A stretch of DNA of 64,000 bases from Paralvinella palmiformis (GCA_025642065.1 JAODUP010000414.1:238501-302500); one strand, 5' to 3'; counted from the stretch's first letter, positions 35,658-44,841 are shown. The notes: generated from the letters alone by a model not told the origin. Numbers and translations are program-made.

Positions 35658-38640
35658 TTATATTGAAACATTGTATAATCAATGTACTGTTTTATTATTG
35701 ATAGGTTACTGTCAACTTATTATATGCCTATTATATAGATCATATATTTTGTGGCATATCACGAGTCATAGATCCAGGTTGTCTCCGATACTCCGGAAGA
35801 CACGTTATAACTCTTTTTTCAGACTGTCTTGAGTGCATGGCTTCTTCGGACAACGTCGTCCGCGCAGGACTGACACCAAAATACAAAGACGTACCAACGC
35901 TGTGCGCAATGCTCAATTATGCAAACAAGTCGGCCAAAGAGAACCTCTTCCCACCTCAGCCAGATCCGGAAGATCATCACACCACTGTGTATAATCCACC
36001 AGTTCCAGACTTCGGCGTTAACAGGATCGAGGTAGTACAGGATCATAAATAAGAGACAAAAGTCTATTATTGGTGAACAGGACCAATTGATCTCAAACAT
36101 AATTGGTCCTTCCTATATTTCATTGATCCTGCCAAAAATGGCTTAAAGCCGAATATGAAACGGACCTTAATTGTCATTTTGTCAGATTGACCAACTGCTG
36201 ATCATTTCAATTGGTCCCCCCCCATTTATCATTCATCACTGACTAGCAGCCCATCACTTATTTCAACATATTAACAACAACAATAAAAACATATCTAATT
36301 TAATAAGCCAAGAGTTTGCATTGCATTCTTGAAATGGTGTACACCATGTAGAGACAATTGTCTATAGACTAAATATCATGATTTAGTATTTTTAGATATT
36401 AGGAAACTTCTGGTTACCAATCTGGAAATGGCGATACTATTACAATATGACATCAAAATTATTTTATATCATGAAATTTTATAGATTTTTTCGTAGAAGC
36501 TAATGTTACCCGAATCTGTCATGTTGATTTGGATTTAAATGTTTTAACAGCTCTTCTTGTTTCCTATCTCTCGCGTCTTTATGGGATTATTCTAGTAGAA
36601 ATCATGATATGGAAAAAATGGTACCAGAAGATCAATATTAATCAAATATCACCCGGACACAAATAGGCTGGTTGCGCAACACACCATTTCATAATTGATG
36701 AAATATGCCATAAAGTACAAATTTTAACTCGGTTACCTCCATGACCAAGCTTGATAATATGGTTGACCAGGTGCAGACTTCTTACACCAGGGTTGAAATA
36801 TCAATCTATCCTATCCACATGTGAAGGGTGTTTCATCCTTCAATTCCTCCTAACCTTTGGAGGTTGGTTGTCACATTTGGTCTACTGTGTATAGAAAATT
36901 GACCATTTCAGCGACATTTTGAGAAATACAATTCAGTGTTACTTCTAGGACACGTTTTTGTGGGATTCCAGCGATATTTTAACATATGGCACAAAATAAA
37001 AATATCCCATGCGCCACACATGGCACAGAATTAAAATCCATGGTGCAATATTGTATGTGTTGTGCACCTTAACGGTCTCCCTGTCACTATTATATTTTGT
37101 ATGAACAGTTCCTAGGCAGTGCTAAGTCGTGTGTAGAGGGATCAGAGTTGATTCTAGGACAATATTTTAATGTACGGTGCAAAATAAAAAAATCCCTGGG
37201 TACCACATGGTGCAGAATAAAATTCCATGACACAATATTGTAAGTGTTGTGCACATTAACGATCTCCCCATCACATTAGCTTTAATAATGTCATACCACT
37301 GATATGGATTTGTCAGCAGAAAATGGGTCATGATAAATGCCAAATATTTATCATCCGATAGTTTCCTGATCTGAAATAATGCTAAAATTTACTGCTGTAG
37401 CTATTTCAAATGTTATAGTTATAAATATTTACTCAATATAAGAACCATGCTTGAAGGATGGGAGAGATTTTGGTGGGCTGGTGATCTTGGCTAGTAAACA
37501 TCCATTTTGCATTATGATGGTTACATGACTCAAATACTCTCTCCTGATTGGCCAGTTAACTTTGTTTACAGTAAATAAAAGCACATGGTCTGTTGATATG
37601 GTGGATTGCTCTGTCCATCTCCTGTATATTTGTTTGATCACTGTTTTTTTTGCATTTAATGTTAATATTATTATATAAACATGGATTTCATATATCATGT
37701 TAACTGTATTCATTCTTTACTTAAGGAATTATATGCAATTTTTGGTAACTTAATAATTGTGTTTCTACCTTGATCCTCTGTCCATCCACTGCTGAGTGTC
37801 AGAGGCAGTTCTCCTCTATGAATAGCATTAAAACTTTGTTGAGGAACTCCCTTGGTTAGGAAAACTATGTGATTTGATGCTTATTGCATGTGATGGCCCC
37901 CTAGCCAAAGAATTTCTTCCAGGCCTATTGATAAGTGGCTGGTATCTGGTAATGGCGATCTTCACCTGAACAGCCACAAGAAAACAATTCCTCAATGTGT
38001 TGATGAAAATTAAAACATCAATTGTTCTGTGGCTGACTTTGACTATGAGTTAGCTGTAAATATGTGGAAGTCCATAGAATATATAAAAACAAGTCTCATC
38101 AAGAACATTTTGAGGCATTTCTGTAATCTTGTTTTTTCATGTTACAGATATAATTAAGTAAGTGATATGCAAACATTTAATTATGCTTACACTGTAAAAC
38201 TACGTGTATAAATACCTCAGATATGATGTAAATGTCATAATTTTCTGTTCAAATATTCCTGGATGTATGCGTTTGTACCCCTAAATGATTCTCATGGCCA
38301 GTGCCCATCTTACATTAAAATCCCCCACATTTTTAAAACCTAAGGAGGAGCTCCCCCACACCAGCTCTAGATCCTAGAAGTAACACTGCAATTAAAATCA
38401 AAGCTATTATCTGTCATCATTTTATTATTTCAGGTTCCGTGTGATACCAAAGAGTATACATTATCTAGTCATTTTAGTGCCAGCATCTCTATTGTCACGG
38501 AAGGATCGGCTACAACCAAAGGTCACGGTGACCTTCATCTCACGCCAGGATCTGTTTTGTTTAGTGCTGCCGGACAAAGTGTAGATTTAATTGTCGGATC
38601 TCAGGGTGTATTGATGTTCAGAGCCTACTGCTCTCTGTAA
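23119..38640 (+). CDS. MPI: Mannose-6-phosphate isomerase, complete, 8 exons
   Basis: The enzyme interconverts fructose-6-phosphate and mannose-6-phosphate in the cytosol, feeding GDP-mannose and glycosylation; it is a zinc-dependent type I phosphomannose isomerase (cupin fold). Joining 23119-23134, 27338-27465, 28078-28275, 28543-28684, 32856-33032, 33889-34062, 35823-36031 and 38434-38640 gives 1251 nt, 416 residues plus TAA; the human enzyme is 423. Zinc ligands are visible as Gln109 and His111 (SIQAHPDK), Glu136 ([10 protein letters not shown]) and His273 ([11 protein letters not shown]). The catalytic Arg is Arg292 ([10 protein letters not shown]). All introns are GT-AG and all phases agree. 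Intron 1 (4.2 kb) carries a LINE relic, and intron 7 a hAT relic. An AATAAA at 40348 suggests a 1.7-kb 3' UTR. Confidence 0.95.
23836..24850 (+). mobile_element. Non-LTR retrotransposon ORF2 relic (reverse transcriptase)
   Basis: The translation shows RT blocks in order: [52 protein letters not shown] and the catalytic FADD box (FADDTKVYR). After about 24395 it jumps to the post-[17 protein letters not shown] region, so an internal piece between them is deleted. A TGA at 24447 and a frameshift near 24750 break the frame. It resumes with [11 protein letters not shown] and [10 protein letters not shown], the LINE carboxyl end. It is CR1/Jockey-like, 5'-truncated, not functional, and in the same orientation as MPI. 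Confidence 0.9.
25405..26213. mobile_element. Element with long imperfect terminal inverted repeats
   Basis: The left end reads ATTGATGGGCAATTTTGGAA, then TTATTTAAAAAAA and TTGGAATT. The reverse complement of the right end reads ATTGATGGTCAATTCAAATT, then TTATTTAAAAAAA and TTGGAATT. The ends are about 60 bp and the element about 810 bp. The middle repeats GAATTCCAATT motifs and has a perfect 23-bp palindrome near 26034. No ORF, so it is a non-autonomous DNA element (inferred). Confidence 0.6.
26214..26262 (-). mobile_element. SINE family A head fragment
   Basis: TGATCTGTGATCCAATGTGC, then ACCAGTTAGGCCACAGAAGC, matches the tRNA-like head of family A in minus orientation. Confidence 0.6.
26399..27020 (+). 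mobile_element. hAT-like relic with BED-finger remnant, copy 1
   Basis: It is about 75% similar to 49680-50262. One frame reads MSDRKQDCV, two stops, then [20 protein letters not shown], resembling a BED zinc finger (CxxC followed by GL--R-K) at the start of many hAT transposases. Stops show that it is dead. The transposase body is not present. Confidence 0.55.
27338..27465 (+). CDS. MPI: MPI exon 2
   Basis: It encodes [19 protein letters not shown] and on to DEKKPYAE. The acceptor is TTTTCATGCAG and the donor GTATGA; it ends in phase 0. The C.VQ.Y.WG motif is typical of eukaryotic MPI. Confidence 0.93.
27466..28077 (+). other. MPI: MPI intron 2 (0.6 kb), largely a SINE
   Basis: Most of it is a family B SINE (27722-28036); the rest is ordinary intron. 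Confidence 0.7.
27722..28036 (+). mobile_element. tRNA-derived SINE family B, copy 1
   Basis: The head is AGCACAGTTAGTTAGAGTG with box-B-like GGTCATGGGTTCAAGGC. The body is TGATGTCATGTGGTGACAGG. The 3' end reads AAGTGCCTTAGAGCAGC and AGGGCACTATATAAATATC, like the tail of the LINE at 16873-17280. Confidence 0.85.
28078..28275 (+). CDS. MPI: MPI exon 3 (LWMGTH and SIQAHPDK; first zinc ligands)
   Basis: It encodes 66 codons, starting [11 protein letters not shown] and ending [19 protein letters not shown] plus PDK. It carries zinc ligands Gln109 and His111. The acceptor is CCATATAG and the donor GTAATT. Confidence 0.95.
28276..28542 (+). other. MPI: MPI intron 3 (0.27 kb)
   Basis: A short intron dominated by the GT/CT microsatellite; donor GTAATT, acceptor CATTTCAG. 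Confidence 0.9.
28288..28380. repeat. GT/CT compound microsatellite
   Basis: Alternating GT, CTCTCT and GTCT runs just inside MPI intron 3. Apparent ORFs reading through it are extensions of exon 3. Confidence 0.9.
28543..28684 (+). CDS. MPI: MPI exon 4 (NHKPEMA; zinc ligand Glu)
   Basis: It encodes [37 protein letters not shown] and EEIVRFLN. It contains zinc ligand Glu136. The acceptor is CATTTCAG; the donor GTAAGG leaves one base. Confidence 0.95.
28792..28875 (+). repeat. Dispersed repeat R5, copy 1
   Basis: TACAACTATACATACATTAA, then TCTAAAAATAAAAT and CCTCCACATAT, is nearly identical to 35533-35600 in MPI intron 6. Both copies sit next to TG microsatellites. Confidence 0.9.
29655..29818 (+). 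mobile_element. tRNA-derived SINE family G, copy 1
   Basis: Head TAGTTGGTAGCACTACTGCT with box-B-like CAGGGTTCGAAACCC, then GTCAGATGTTTCATCTCGTT. Similar to 59387-59500 and 63247-63412. Confidence 0.7.
29990..30175 (-). mobile_element. tRNA-derived SINE family B, minus orientation
   Basis: On the plus strand: AGTCACCACATGACGGCGGC, GCTCCAGAGCCTCGAACCTG and CTACGAGTCCTGCACTCTAA, the reverse of the family B head and body. Confidence 0.8.
30354..30606 (-). mobile_element. tRNA-derived SINE family D, minus orientation, copy 2
   Basis: Partner of 15965-16245. It starts on the plus strand with an AATAATAAT tail and ends in the tRNA-like head (GAACCTGCGACCTCCCGCAC). Confidence 0.85.
31445..31641 (+). 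mobile_element. tRNA-derived SINE family A, most complete copy
   Basis: Box A-like TGGTCTAGTTGG, box B-like GTTCGAATCTC, core GAAGGGTGTTTCATCTTTGA, GAGGTCGCTCGGCCCATTTA and GTGCACAAAAGTGGCC, and a (ATC)n tail. About 197 bp. It serves as the reference copy for the family in this window. Confidence 0.92.
32440..32520. repeat. (AAT)n tract with a retroelement-like 3' tail
   Basis: AATAATAATAATAATAATGT followed by AAGCGCCCTTACTAGCAGGA, the reverse look of a LINE/SINE 3' end. It is too short to assign. Confidence 0.4.
32622..32815 (+). mobile_element. tRNA-derived SINE family E, copy
   Basis: CACAGTGATTATAGTGCTGC, ACTGTGGGTTCAAATCTGGC, CACCCACGTTTGTGG; tRNA-like head with box B. It ends in a CTCA tetranucleotide run just upstream of MPI exon 5. 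Confidence 0.7.
32856..33032 (+). CDS. MPI: MPI exon 5 (helical domain)
   Basis: It encodes [10 protein letters not shown], then [19 protein letters not shown] and a helical end. This is the variable helical insert of eukaryotic MPI. The acceptor is TTCCACAG. The donor is GTTAGT rather than the following GTATGG, because only GTTAGT keeps phase with exon 6. Confidence 0.88.
33306..33412. repeat. 15-bp tandem repeat, about 7 copies
   Basis: The unit TCTCATAACTGTTAT is repeated almost perfectly, with a variant first copy (AGCTGTTG). Confidence 0.95.
33528..33561. repeat. (TA)n microsatellite
   Basis: A simple TA run in MPI intron 5. Confidence 0.95.
33889..34062 (+). CDS. MPI: MPI exon 6 ([11 protein letters not shown]; zinc ligand His)
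   Basis: It encodes [19 protein letters not shown], then [20 protein letters not shown]. It carries His273, the last zinc ligand. The acceptor is CCTTCCAG and the donor GTAAGT. Confidence 0.95.
35451..35532 (+). repeat. Dispersed repeat R6, copy 1
   Basis: GGTTCTCACATGTCCTGGAA and TTCATTTTCCA, AGAAATGTC and TGGAATTT resemble 59995-60090. Family unknown. Confidence 0.7.
35533..35600 (+). repeat. Dispersed repeat R5, copy 2
   Basis: Nearly identical to the copy at 28792. It directly follows a piece (35451-35532) that is itself similar to 59995-60110. Confidence 0.9.
35823..36031 (+). CDS. MPI: MPI exon 7 (RAGLTPKY; catalytic Arg)
   Basis: It encodes [30 protein letters not shown] and [10 protein letters not shown]. 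It carries the presumed catalytic Arg292. The acceptor is TTTTTTCAG; the donor GTAGTA follows a complete Glu codon. Confidence 0.95.
36750..36895 (+). mobile_element. SINE family A fragment
   Basis: GAAGGGTGTTTCATCC, CTAACCTTTGGAGG and TTTGGTCTACTGTG match family A; the head is diverged. Confidence 0.6.
36934..38388 (+). mobile_element. hAT-type DNA transposon relic with 17-bp perfect TIRs
   Basis: The left end CAGTGTTACTTCTAGGA is perfectly inverted at the right end (TCCTAGAAGTAACACTG). At 37776-37858 one frame reads [20 protein letters not shown] then LRNSLG, the hAT carboxyl-terminal dimerisation motif. After a TAG and frameshift it continues [17 protein letters not shown]. Most of the transposase is missing. 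CAATT (5 bp) directly flanks both ends, whereas hAT elements usually make 8-bp duplications. A second family member lies at 55735-55971. Confidence 0.75.
36980..37275 (+). repeat. Two direct copies of a ~100-bp segment inside the hAT relic
   Basis: GCACAAAATAAAAATATCCC ... ATATTGTATGTGTTGTGCAC ... GGTCTCCCTGTCAC at 36980-37090 recurs with about 80% identity at 37170-37275. Confidence 0.75.
38434..38640 (+). CDS. MPI: MPI exon 8 (carboxyl-terminal cupin strand region, stop)
   Basis: It encodes 68 residues, with [19 protein letters not shown] and a terminal LMFRAYCSL before TAA at 38638. This matches the family ending FRA.C. The acceptor is TTATTTCAG. Confidence 0.95.
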   Translation, partial: VPCDTKEYTLSSHFSASISIVTEGSATTKGHGDLHLTPGSVLFSAAGQSVDLIVGSQGVLMFRAYCSL

Positions 38641-39609
38641 ACTGGATATCTGATCTAATGATGGGTTGTTGTTTGGGGATTTGTCATTCTAGATGAAATT
38701 CGCTGTTGAATTTGTATAATACTGTTTACGATGTCGGCTCGGTGAATAGCGAATAGTCTTTTGGGATTCGTCGTTATTGGTGAGATGGACCACCAACGAT
38801 AATGTCGAGGTTTTTATAATTTTGGTGTATTGTTAATTTTTGTACTAGAAAATTGGGTCATTCTATTAAATACTGTGAGTTATTTCGGTTTCTGGTCTAA
38901 TGGTAATCTTTCCTTTAAAAGGCAACACGAGGTTATCTGTCAGATTGTTATGATTTCAGATGAAATGTTAATCACGAAATGAATCGCTGAATTCAGGATG
39001 TTATGATTATGAAAGTAATGGGCTGTTATGATGTGCGGTGTAATATTTGTTGCGGGTTGGACCACCGAATTGTATGTTGGGTCATTTAGATTGAAATTGT
39101 AATTAATTTTATGAAGCGTTTCATTCAGTTTGTTTTTGAACGTTATGGGGGTTTTGTGTTACTTTTATTGTGTTATATGAACTACTGTGTTATAAGAACT
39201 GCTGTATTCATTTGTTCGGTTGGGTGTTATGATTTAGGGCGTAATTGCGTTTTTCAACTGGACCACTGAATTAACTATAATTGTATCTGGATAACTGGAA
39301 CGTTTTTGTCACACCATGTGTTTCTACTTTACTGATTCCTAAAAGTTTCATATAATTTTTCATTTCATTGAACACAAACGAGAATTAAGTGATTTTCCAT
39401 TGTTGAAACAATTTCCCAACTATAATAGATAACTGAATATTTAAATTAGCTGATTTTTACTAATTATCTATGCACTGAATGTGTGAATATGTGACTCAGT
39501 TTAAAGTTCAAACACCCTGATTAGACCTACTTAATGATATGGATATGATCCTATTTTAACCCGTCTTCACTCATCATGTATAATGAGCCTTAGTCTGTCA
39601 TAACATCCA

Positions 39610-39671
39610 TGTCTGGATTATATAAGACATGACTGTACTTTGTCTGGATTATATAAGACATGACTGTACTT
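39610..39671. repeat. Perfect 31-bp tandem duplication
   Basis: The unit, from TGTCTGGATTATATAAGACA to GACTGTACTT, occurs twice with no differences, in the probable MPI 3' UTR. Confidence 0.97.
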
Positions 39672-39779
39672 ACTTGTGTTATGATTTAACATGTATTCTT
39701 ATCAATGTGATATCTTGTTTTGATTTGAGAAATATTATTATTGTTATTATTATTACGTTAAACAATTGGAACAAATATT

Positions 39780-39925
39780 AGCTGTGAGATCTCAACCACA
39801 TGAGTTCAAATCTCAGCGTGGTCATGTCTGAAAGGTGTTTCATCCTTCACTTCACCTCATTACCTTTGGTGGGTCACTCAACCTATTTAGCCTACTTTCT
39901 GCACAAAATTGTTCTTGTAGTGAGC
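39780..39925 (+). mobile_element. SINE family A, head diverged
   Basis: GAGTTCAAATCTCAGCGTGG, AAAGGTGTTTCATCCTTCAC, CATTACCTTTGG and CCTATTTAGCCTAC match family A. It lies in the probable MPI 3' UTR. Confidence 0.75.
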
Positions 39926-40347
39926 TACACAATTTGAAGAGAAACATCACAACGATTTGCTGGGATTATTGCGTTTCTGTTGTTTTGTTGGCATTCTGGA
40001 GTCACCCTTAATTTGGACCACCTCGGTTGATACTTAAGTACAGGTGAGCCTTTAAACAGATTCCGATTTTATTAAAAGAACTTTTGAATAAAGTAAACAA
40101 ACAGGTTTTAATGTTTAGGTCAGGTTTATGACTAGGATCTATTGTACATCAGATAACAATGAAGATTGTTTGTTAAAAGAATAATCCATTTGTTTACATA
40201 AAGGATATTCCTTGATACTCCTCATTCATTGTTACTTTTCTGACTTGAGTTTGTTCATTTGGAATTACATATTTCAGTTGTTTGTTGTTTTTTTTTTATA
40301 TTTTATATTGAAGAGATGTTTATGAGGTTTGTGCTATGAGTGTGGCA

Positions 40348-40353
40348 AATAAA
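40348..40353 (+). terminator. MPI: Candidate polyadenylation signal AATAAA for MPI
   Basis: A canonical hexamer 1.7 kb past the MPI stop, followed by T- and A-rich sequence. An alternative AATAAA occurs at 40087-40092. Confidence 0.35.
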
Positions 40354-40517
40354 CTGTTATTTATAAAATAGTAGTAGTTCCAAGTTTAATGTAGATGCTC
40401 ATTCTTGAATTCACATGCACATGCACATCCTCACAATATTCAATATTACTAAACTGAACCAGTTACACTCCTTTCCGAATCCTGTTTTTCTTCATCATAA
40501 TTGCAACAGCAATTACG

Positions 40518-40672
40518 GGGCCCCTCCGTGGCCTAGCGGTAGCGTGTTGGACCGTGGACATATCTGAAGGTTGTTTCGTCTTTGACTTCGCCTCATTACC
40601 TTTGGAGGTCGCTCGACCCATTTAGCCTGCTACGTGCACAAAAGTGGCCGTAAAACATCAATAGCAATAGCA
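40518..40672 (+). mobile_element. SINE family A with internal deletion across box B
   Basis: It has box A-like TGGCCTAGCGG but jumps from TTGGACCGTGGACATATCTG straight to the core, so the box-B segment is missing. The core and the GTGCACAAAAGTGGCC end are intact, with a CAATAG tail. AGCAATTA occurs on both sides, a possible 8-bp target duplication. Confidence 0.85.
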
Positions 40673-41389
40673 ATTATGATGTAATGTTAACCATGTTTCA
40701 GTGTAATGATGAAAAAGGTGCCCTTTTTCAATCCCTATAACAACAATTGTCCTGTATTTTATCCCATCAAGTTTCTATTGACGGATGTGTACGTCAGGAT
40801 CTTATTACCAACTTATAAACCTATTGGTGAACTATCTATCAATGCGCTGAGAAATATGAGGCATCAAGATCCCCAGTCCTTGTAGAGATGATACGAAGAC
40901 GAATTTCACATCGTTCGCTTGCAAATCTCAAACGGGATTCAAACTAACGCATTCGTAAAATACCTTTTTTTTCTATAGTTTATTGCTTTAAATATGACCT
41001 TGCCAGGTCATATATCACAAATGTAACCAGAACTAAAGTTAAACAAACTACTTACTCAATGAATATTTTTCTAGTGGAATACTATGACACTTTGTGTTTC
41101 TGATGACATATCAATATATATGTGTTGTGTCAAAGTATGAAACACTCTATTCCAAATTGTTGTAATAGCTATTAATAGTATTATTAAATTTTTATTGTAA
41201 TACCTTTTAATGGATTCTACATGTAAAGACACCTTAATTTATATTTATTATTATAAATCTGACTAAGATTCAAGAATCCGCATTCGTGATTCATTAATCT
41301 GGATAAATTCAGCGACACCTGACTTGGTATAATGAGTTGTTTGTTGGTAGAATAATATTTTAAAGTTCCATTCGTCATTCATGTGATTA

Positions 41390-42080
41390 CTATATATACA
41401 ACCAGAATCCGGACATCGTTTATCCGACAAATCCACCATCCGACACATTATTGCCTGTGACAGATTTAGCTCCATTATAAATGACTCTAATCCGACAAAA
41501 TCGTGCTCCGCGTTCCGACTCCGACACTTCATTTCGCCAAAAGAATGTGACATTTCAATGTAAAATGACCTCGATAATCCGACAACACGAAAACGTTGTC
41601 AAATATTTCCGCTAGTTCAGTCATGCAAGACACACCGACACATTAATTGTCAGTAATTGTCAGTTAACTCGCCCACCCGCGATAATTGCTATATCCTAAC
41701 CAATTACAATCATCCTTGACCATACACACCGACACGCGATGCTTCCATCGCCCATAGCCAATCCTAATCATTCATGGCTAATTATACAAACACAATTGTG
41801 TTATCTTTTCAAGTAAGCAGATCATGAGTTAATATGATGACTAATTGACACGAGTATTTTTTTATAATGTCTGTAATTAACAAACATCAAAATGATCAAA
41901 TAAATAAATACACCAAGAGATTATAAGTGTCACCGTGGTTCCAATGTCCTTACGATCTAAAAATCGGTGACACAGACTACCGGTATGTCACGGACTCGAT
42001 ATCCCGACATTCTCGTTTATCCGACATATTATCACGTGACAGGAATCTGTGGCCAACCTCGTTATAAACATGTTGAGCTG
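41390..42080. other. Region with repeated TTTATCCGACA-type motifs
   Basis: GTTTATCCGACA occurs at about 41419 and 42014, with further CCGACA motifs at about 41435, 41494, 41517 and 41579 and paired CTGTGACAG/ACGTGACAGG contexts. It resembles the ends of pogo/Tigger-type elements, which often carry CGTTTATCCG, but no transposase was found. Confidence 0.35.
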
Positions 42081-42539
42081 TGGATGAAGACGTCAACTCA
42101 TATATGTTGTTAAATTTTATATTTGATAGCATATCAGCGGGGTGTGCGTGTGTGTGTGCGCGTGTTTGTGTGTGCGCGCGCGCACCAGTTACACTTTCCC
42201 CCGGATATTAGTCCTCCCAGGCCCCTTTCCGCTGAAGCTCCCATCACACTCTTCAGTAACTTCGAATGGCTCACCCCACTCTACAGACCCACTGAAAATA
42301 GTGAATAAATAGAGACGGATAATTAATATAGTGTGTTGGGGGGGGGGGGCTGGGTTTCGTTTCACATACTTCCTCGGTCTCTGGAACTCCTTTTCATATA
42401 TCCAGCATCGGTATGTCATTGAACACCTTCGCCCTTGTTCGTCTATATCGGAGGATTTTTGGGAAGGGCAGTGTTCCTGTCGTTCCAGTCGAATTACTGT
42501 TTTCTAATTAGAGATATGCGAATAGATCGTATGCTAGTC

Positions 42540-43760
42540 ACTGCTAGCACCGTCGCGAAAAACGAAGGGCCACATCCGGTGTGATTAGATCAGAGTTCGG
42601 AGGAACCGGAAGAGCTCTGCGGAAAGAGCTGTGTGTTGAGGCTTACTGCAAGATCCACTGCCAACAAATGAGGGATAGCAGCAGGACGGTCGGGGATATC
42701 GTACGGGATGCACATTTGTCCCCACTGTGATCCAGGGCTTGTACGGGAAGAAACACGAGCAGCTGAGCGAATCGGCGGTATACGGTGACTCTGACAGAGC
42801 TGGTCGCCCACTGTCATACGTATTAGAGAAATGGTGTGGTGTTGGTATGTCCATATCACGCTATGGGGACAATAGATGTTCTGACAGATGCTCGCAGAAG
42901 TACGAGATCCCCGGATCTAAGGTTGGTTGGTAGATGCTACGCGTTCGACCCAACAGCCCCGAAGAGGATCTGTGGGTTGAGCTTCATCTCCGCGATGCCA
43001 AGGGCGCGTTTGGAGTCGATGACTCTACCATAGCCTTCTCTTTATTGAAGGTTGAAGGAGAAGACCCCAATGACGTAGAGGTCGCCGATGACATCGAAGA
43101 TACTAGAGCTCAAATGTGTCGAGGTTACCAATGTTTCGGCTTACGTACGTATGCATACGTGCAGGGCTTCTAGTATCGATGGAGAATTATGTAGTAGGCT
43201 ACCACGGTTTCAGCTATTATTTGAGGGCAGCCCAGGTACAATTAATTGCATCCACACAGTGTACTAGAGCGTAATTTTAGGAGGCTACCACTTTGGTGGC
43301 GTATAAAGACAAATTGCACGTCGAGCGGGCATCGAACTAAAACACCTGCGCAAATAATCGGAAGGGGTCCGTGTTCCTGTGGAAAATCCGCACCGAACAC
43401 ACTTGCATCGACACTAGACTGTGACGTTCCAAAAGTCCCCCAATGAGACACTTGTTCAGAATAACAACGTTCCAACGGAGCATCGTTGCGTTGCTGGAGG
43501 TACCGACCGGAACTGGTTTTGGATCCCAAGCATTTGTCTAAAAGATCCTCCATACAGACGCTCCATACAGTTCTCTCAGTTGTCTCGGTAGGTGCTGTTG
43601 AGCTTGCACGGTGCAGGTTGGTGCGCAAACTGATTATCGGGCTTACCCGTTGCAACCCTAGCCGTCGTCAGCACTTTGGTTTGCATATGTAACTGGAAGT
43701 TTTCCCCGGAGGGTCCGAATTTCTTGGATCTGAGTAACGGATAGTTATCTTCTAGGTGGT
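42540..43760. other. GC-richer tract with overlapping short ORFs, origin unknown
   Basis: Base composition is visibly more GC-rich than either flank, with many CpG. It carries several 60-140-residue ORFs on both strands (for example 42934-43173 plus, 43242-43655 minus). I recognise no domain. It could be a decayed coding region or retroelement with stops, or foreign DNA. A high-CpG non-coding element cannot be excluded. Confidence 0.35.
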
Positions 43761-44841
43761 ATTGTTTCCTGCGTATGTATGTCCCGCACTTGCCCAGTCT
43801 CCAATGGGTATGTGGTTTCGTAAATCCTGGGGATGTGCCAAATTATTTGGGAATAATTTTTGCAATATGCTTTACACGTGTTTTGCATATCCTTTGTATG
43901 TGTTTTGAATGTTTTTGCAGTGCAATCATATTCCAGTGGGGGTACGTTGTCCCGGTGATAGATTGGCATTCGAAAAGAAAAGAATGCACTTTAGTCCTGC
44001 TGACGAAAATCGGTCTCCGGATCCGTCTCCCAGTTTTTGCGGGGTAGGGAGCGTAGGCGGTTTTTGTCTCATTGTTGTATTTCTATCCTTCCCTCTAGAA
44101 TTTCCAGCGCCTATAGGTACAATTGTTAATATGTTTATGGTCGGATGAAATAGCTTTCTCGGCCATATCATATTGTCACTGAATGATTGCTAACACAAAT
44201 ACAGCGTTGATTGAGCTGGGACTTATGCAGAAAAACAGTAATATAACATATTGATTTGTTGTTTTAAAAACATGAAATAAATATTCTTTTCTAAAAGGTG
44301 TATAACAATGTTATAATGGTGTACGTTGTTATAGAGGTTTAAAGGTGTTTTAATTTTGTATTGGTAAAACATTATAATATACGTTTTAAAAAGGTTTTAC
44401 ACGTTATTTACAATTTCTGAAATGTTCTAAAAGTTTTAACGATGAATGGTTTAAATATTAATATTAATTAATCCTTCAGTCAAACATTATAAAATGGCAG
44501 TATGTGTGTGTGTGCGCGCGTGTGCGTTACATTGAACATTATAAAATTTTTATAGAATACATTTTAAAATATGTTTTATTAGAGCTAGAGCAGAACCAAT
44601 ATCTCGCGATTCCTATGTCATAGTATATGTCAGTGATACAGACACCCATATATAGACAGTGTGTATCTGAGGCTTCGCAAGGCTTTCTGGGATACGGTCT
44701 ATTTATAGTCATCGTGAGTGGCGAGGTTACTATTGAAAATAGTACAAGATTATGTACCTCTAACTTATAGTCTAAGTTCAGTTAATCTTGGCCTATGTGT
44801 TATATTGTATATAATCTATCTGTTCGGGTGATATTCCAGTC

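Larger units (their letters stand above)
34063..35822 (+). other. MPI: MPI intron 6 (1.8 kb)
   Basis: It contains repeats R6 and R5 (35451-35600) and a TG run (35613-35654). 34100-35450 shows no recognised feature; short ORFs here are AT-rich and uninformative. Confidence 0.6.
36032..38433 (+). other. MPI: MPI intron 7 (2.4 kb)
   Basis: Its right two-thirds is a hAT relic (36934-38388); upstream is a SINE A fragment (36750-36895). 36032-36740 shows nothing. Confidence 0.7.
38641..40380 (+). other. MPI: Probable MPI 3' UTR
   Basis: AT-rich sequence with no supported ORF lies between the MPI stop and an AATAAA hexamer at 40348-40353; another AATAAA is at 40087. It contains a perfect 31-bp tandem duplication (39610-39671) and a SINE fragment (39780-39925). 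The extent of the UTR is inferred. Confidence 0.4.

Noticed and set aside
43242..43655. 137-residue minus-strand ORF in the GC-rich tract as a gene
   Set aside because: No recognisable domain, and ORFs of similar length occur on the opposite strand, as expected from low stop-codon density in GC-rich DNA. It is kept as a finding about the tract, not as a gene.
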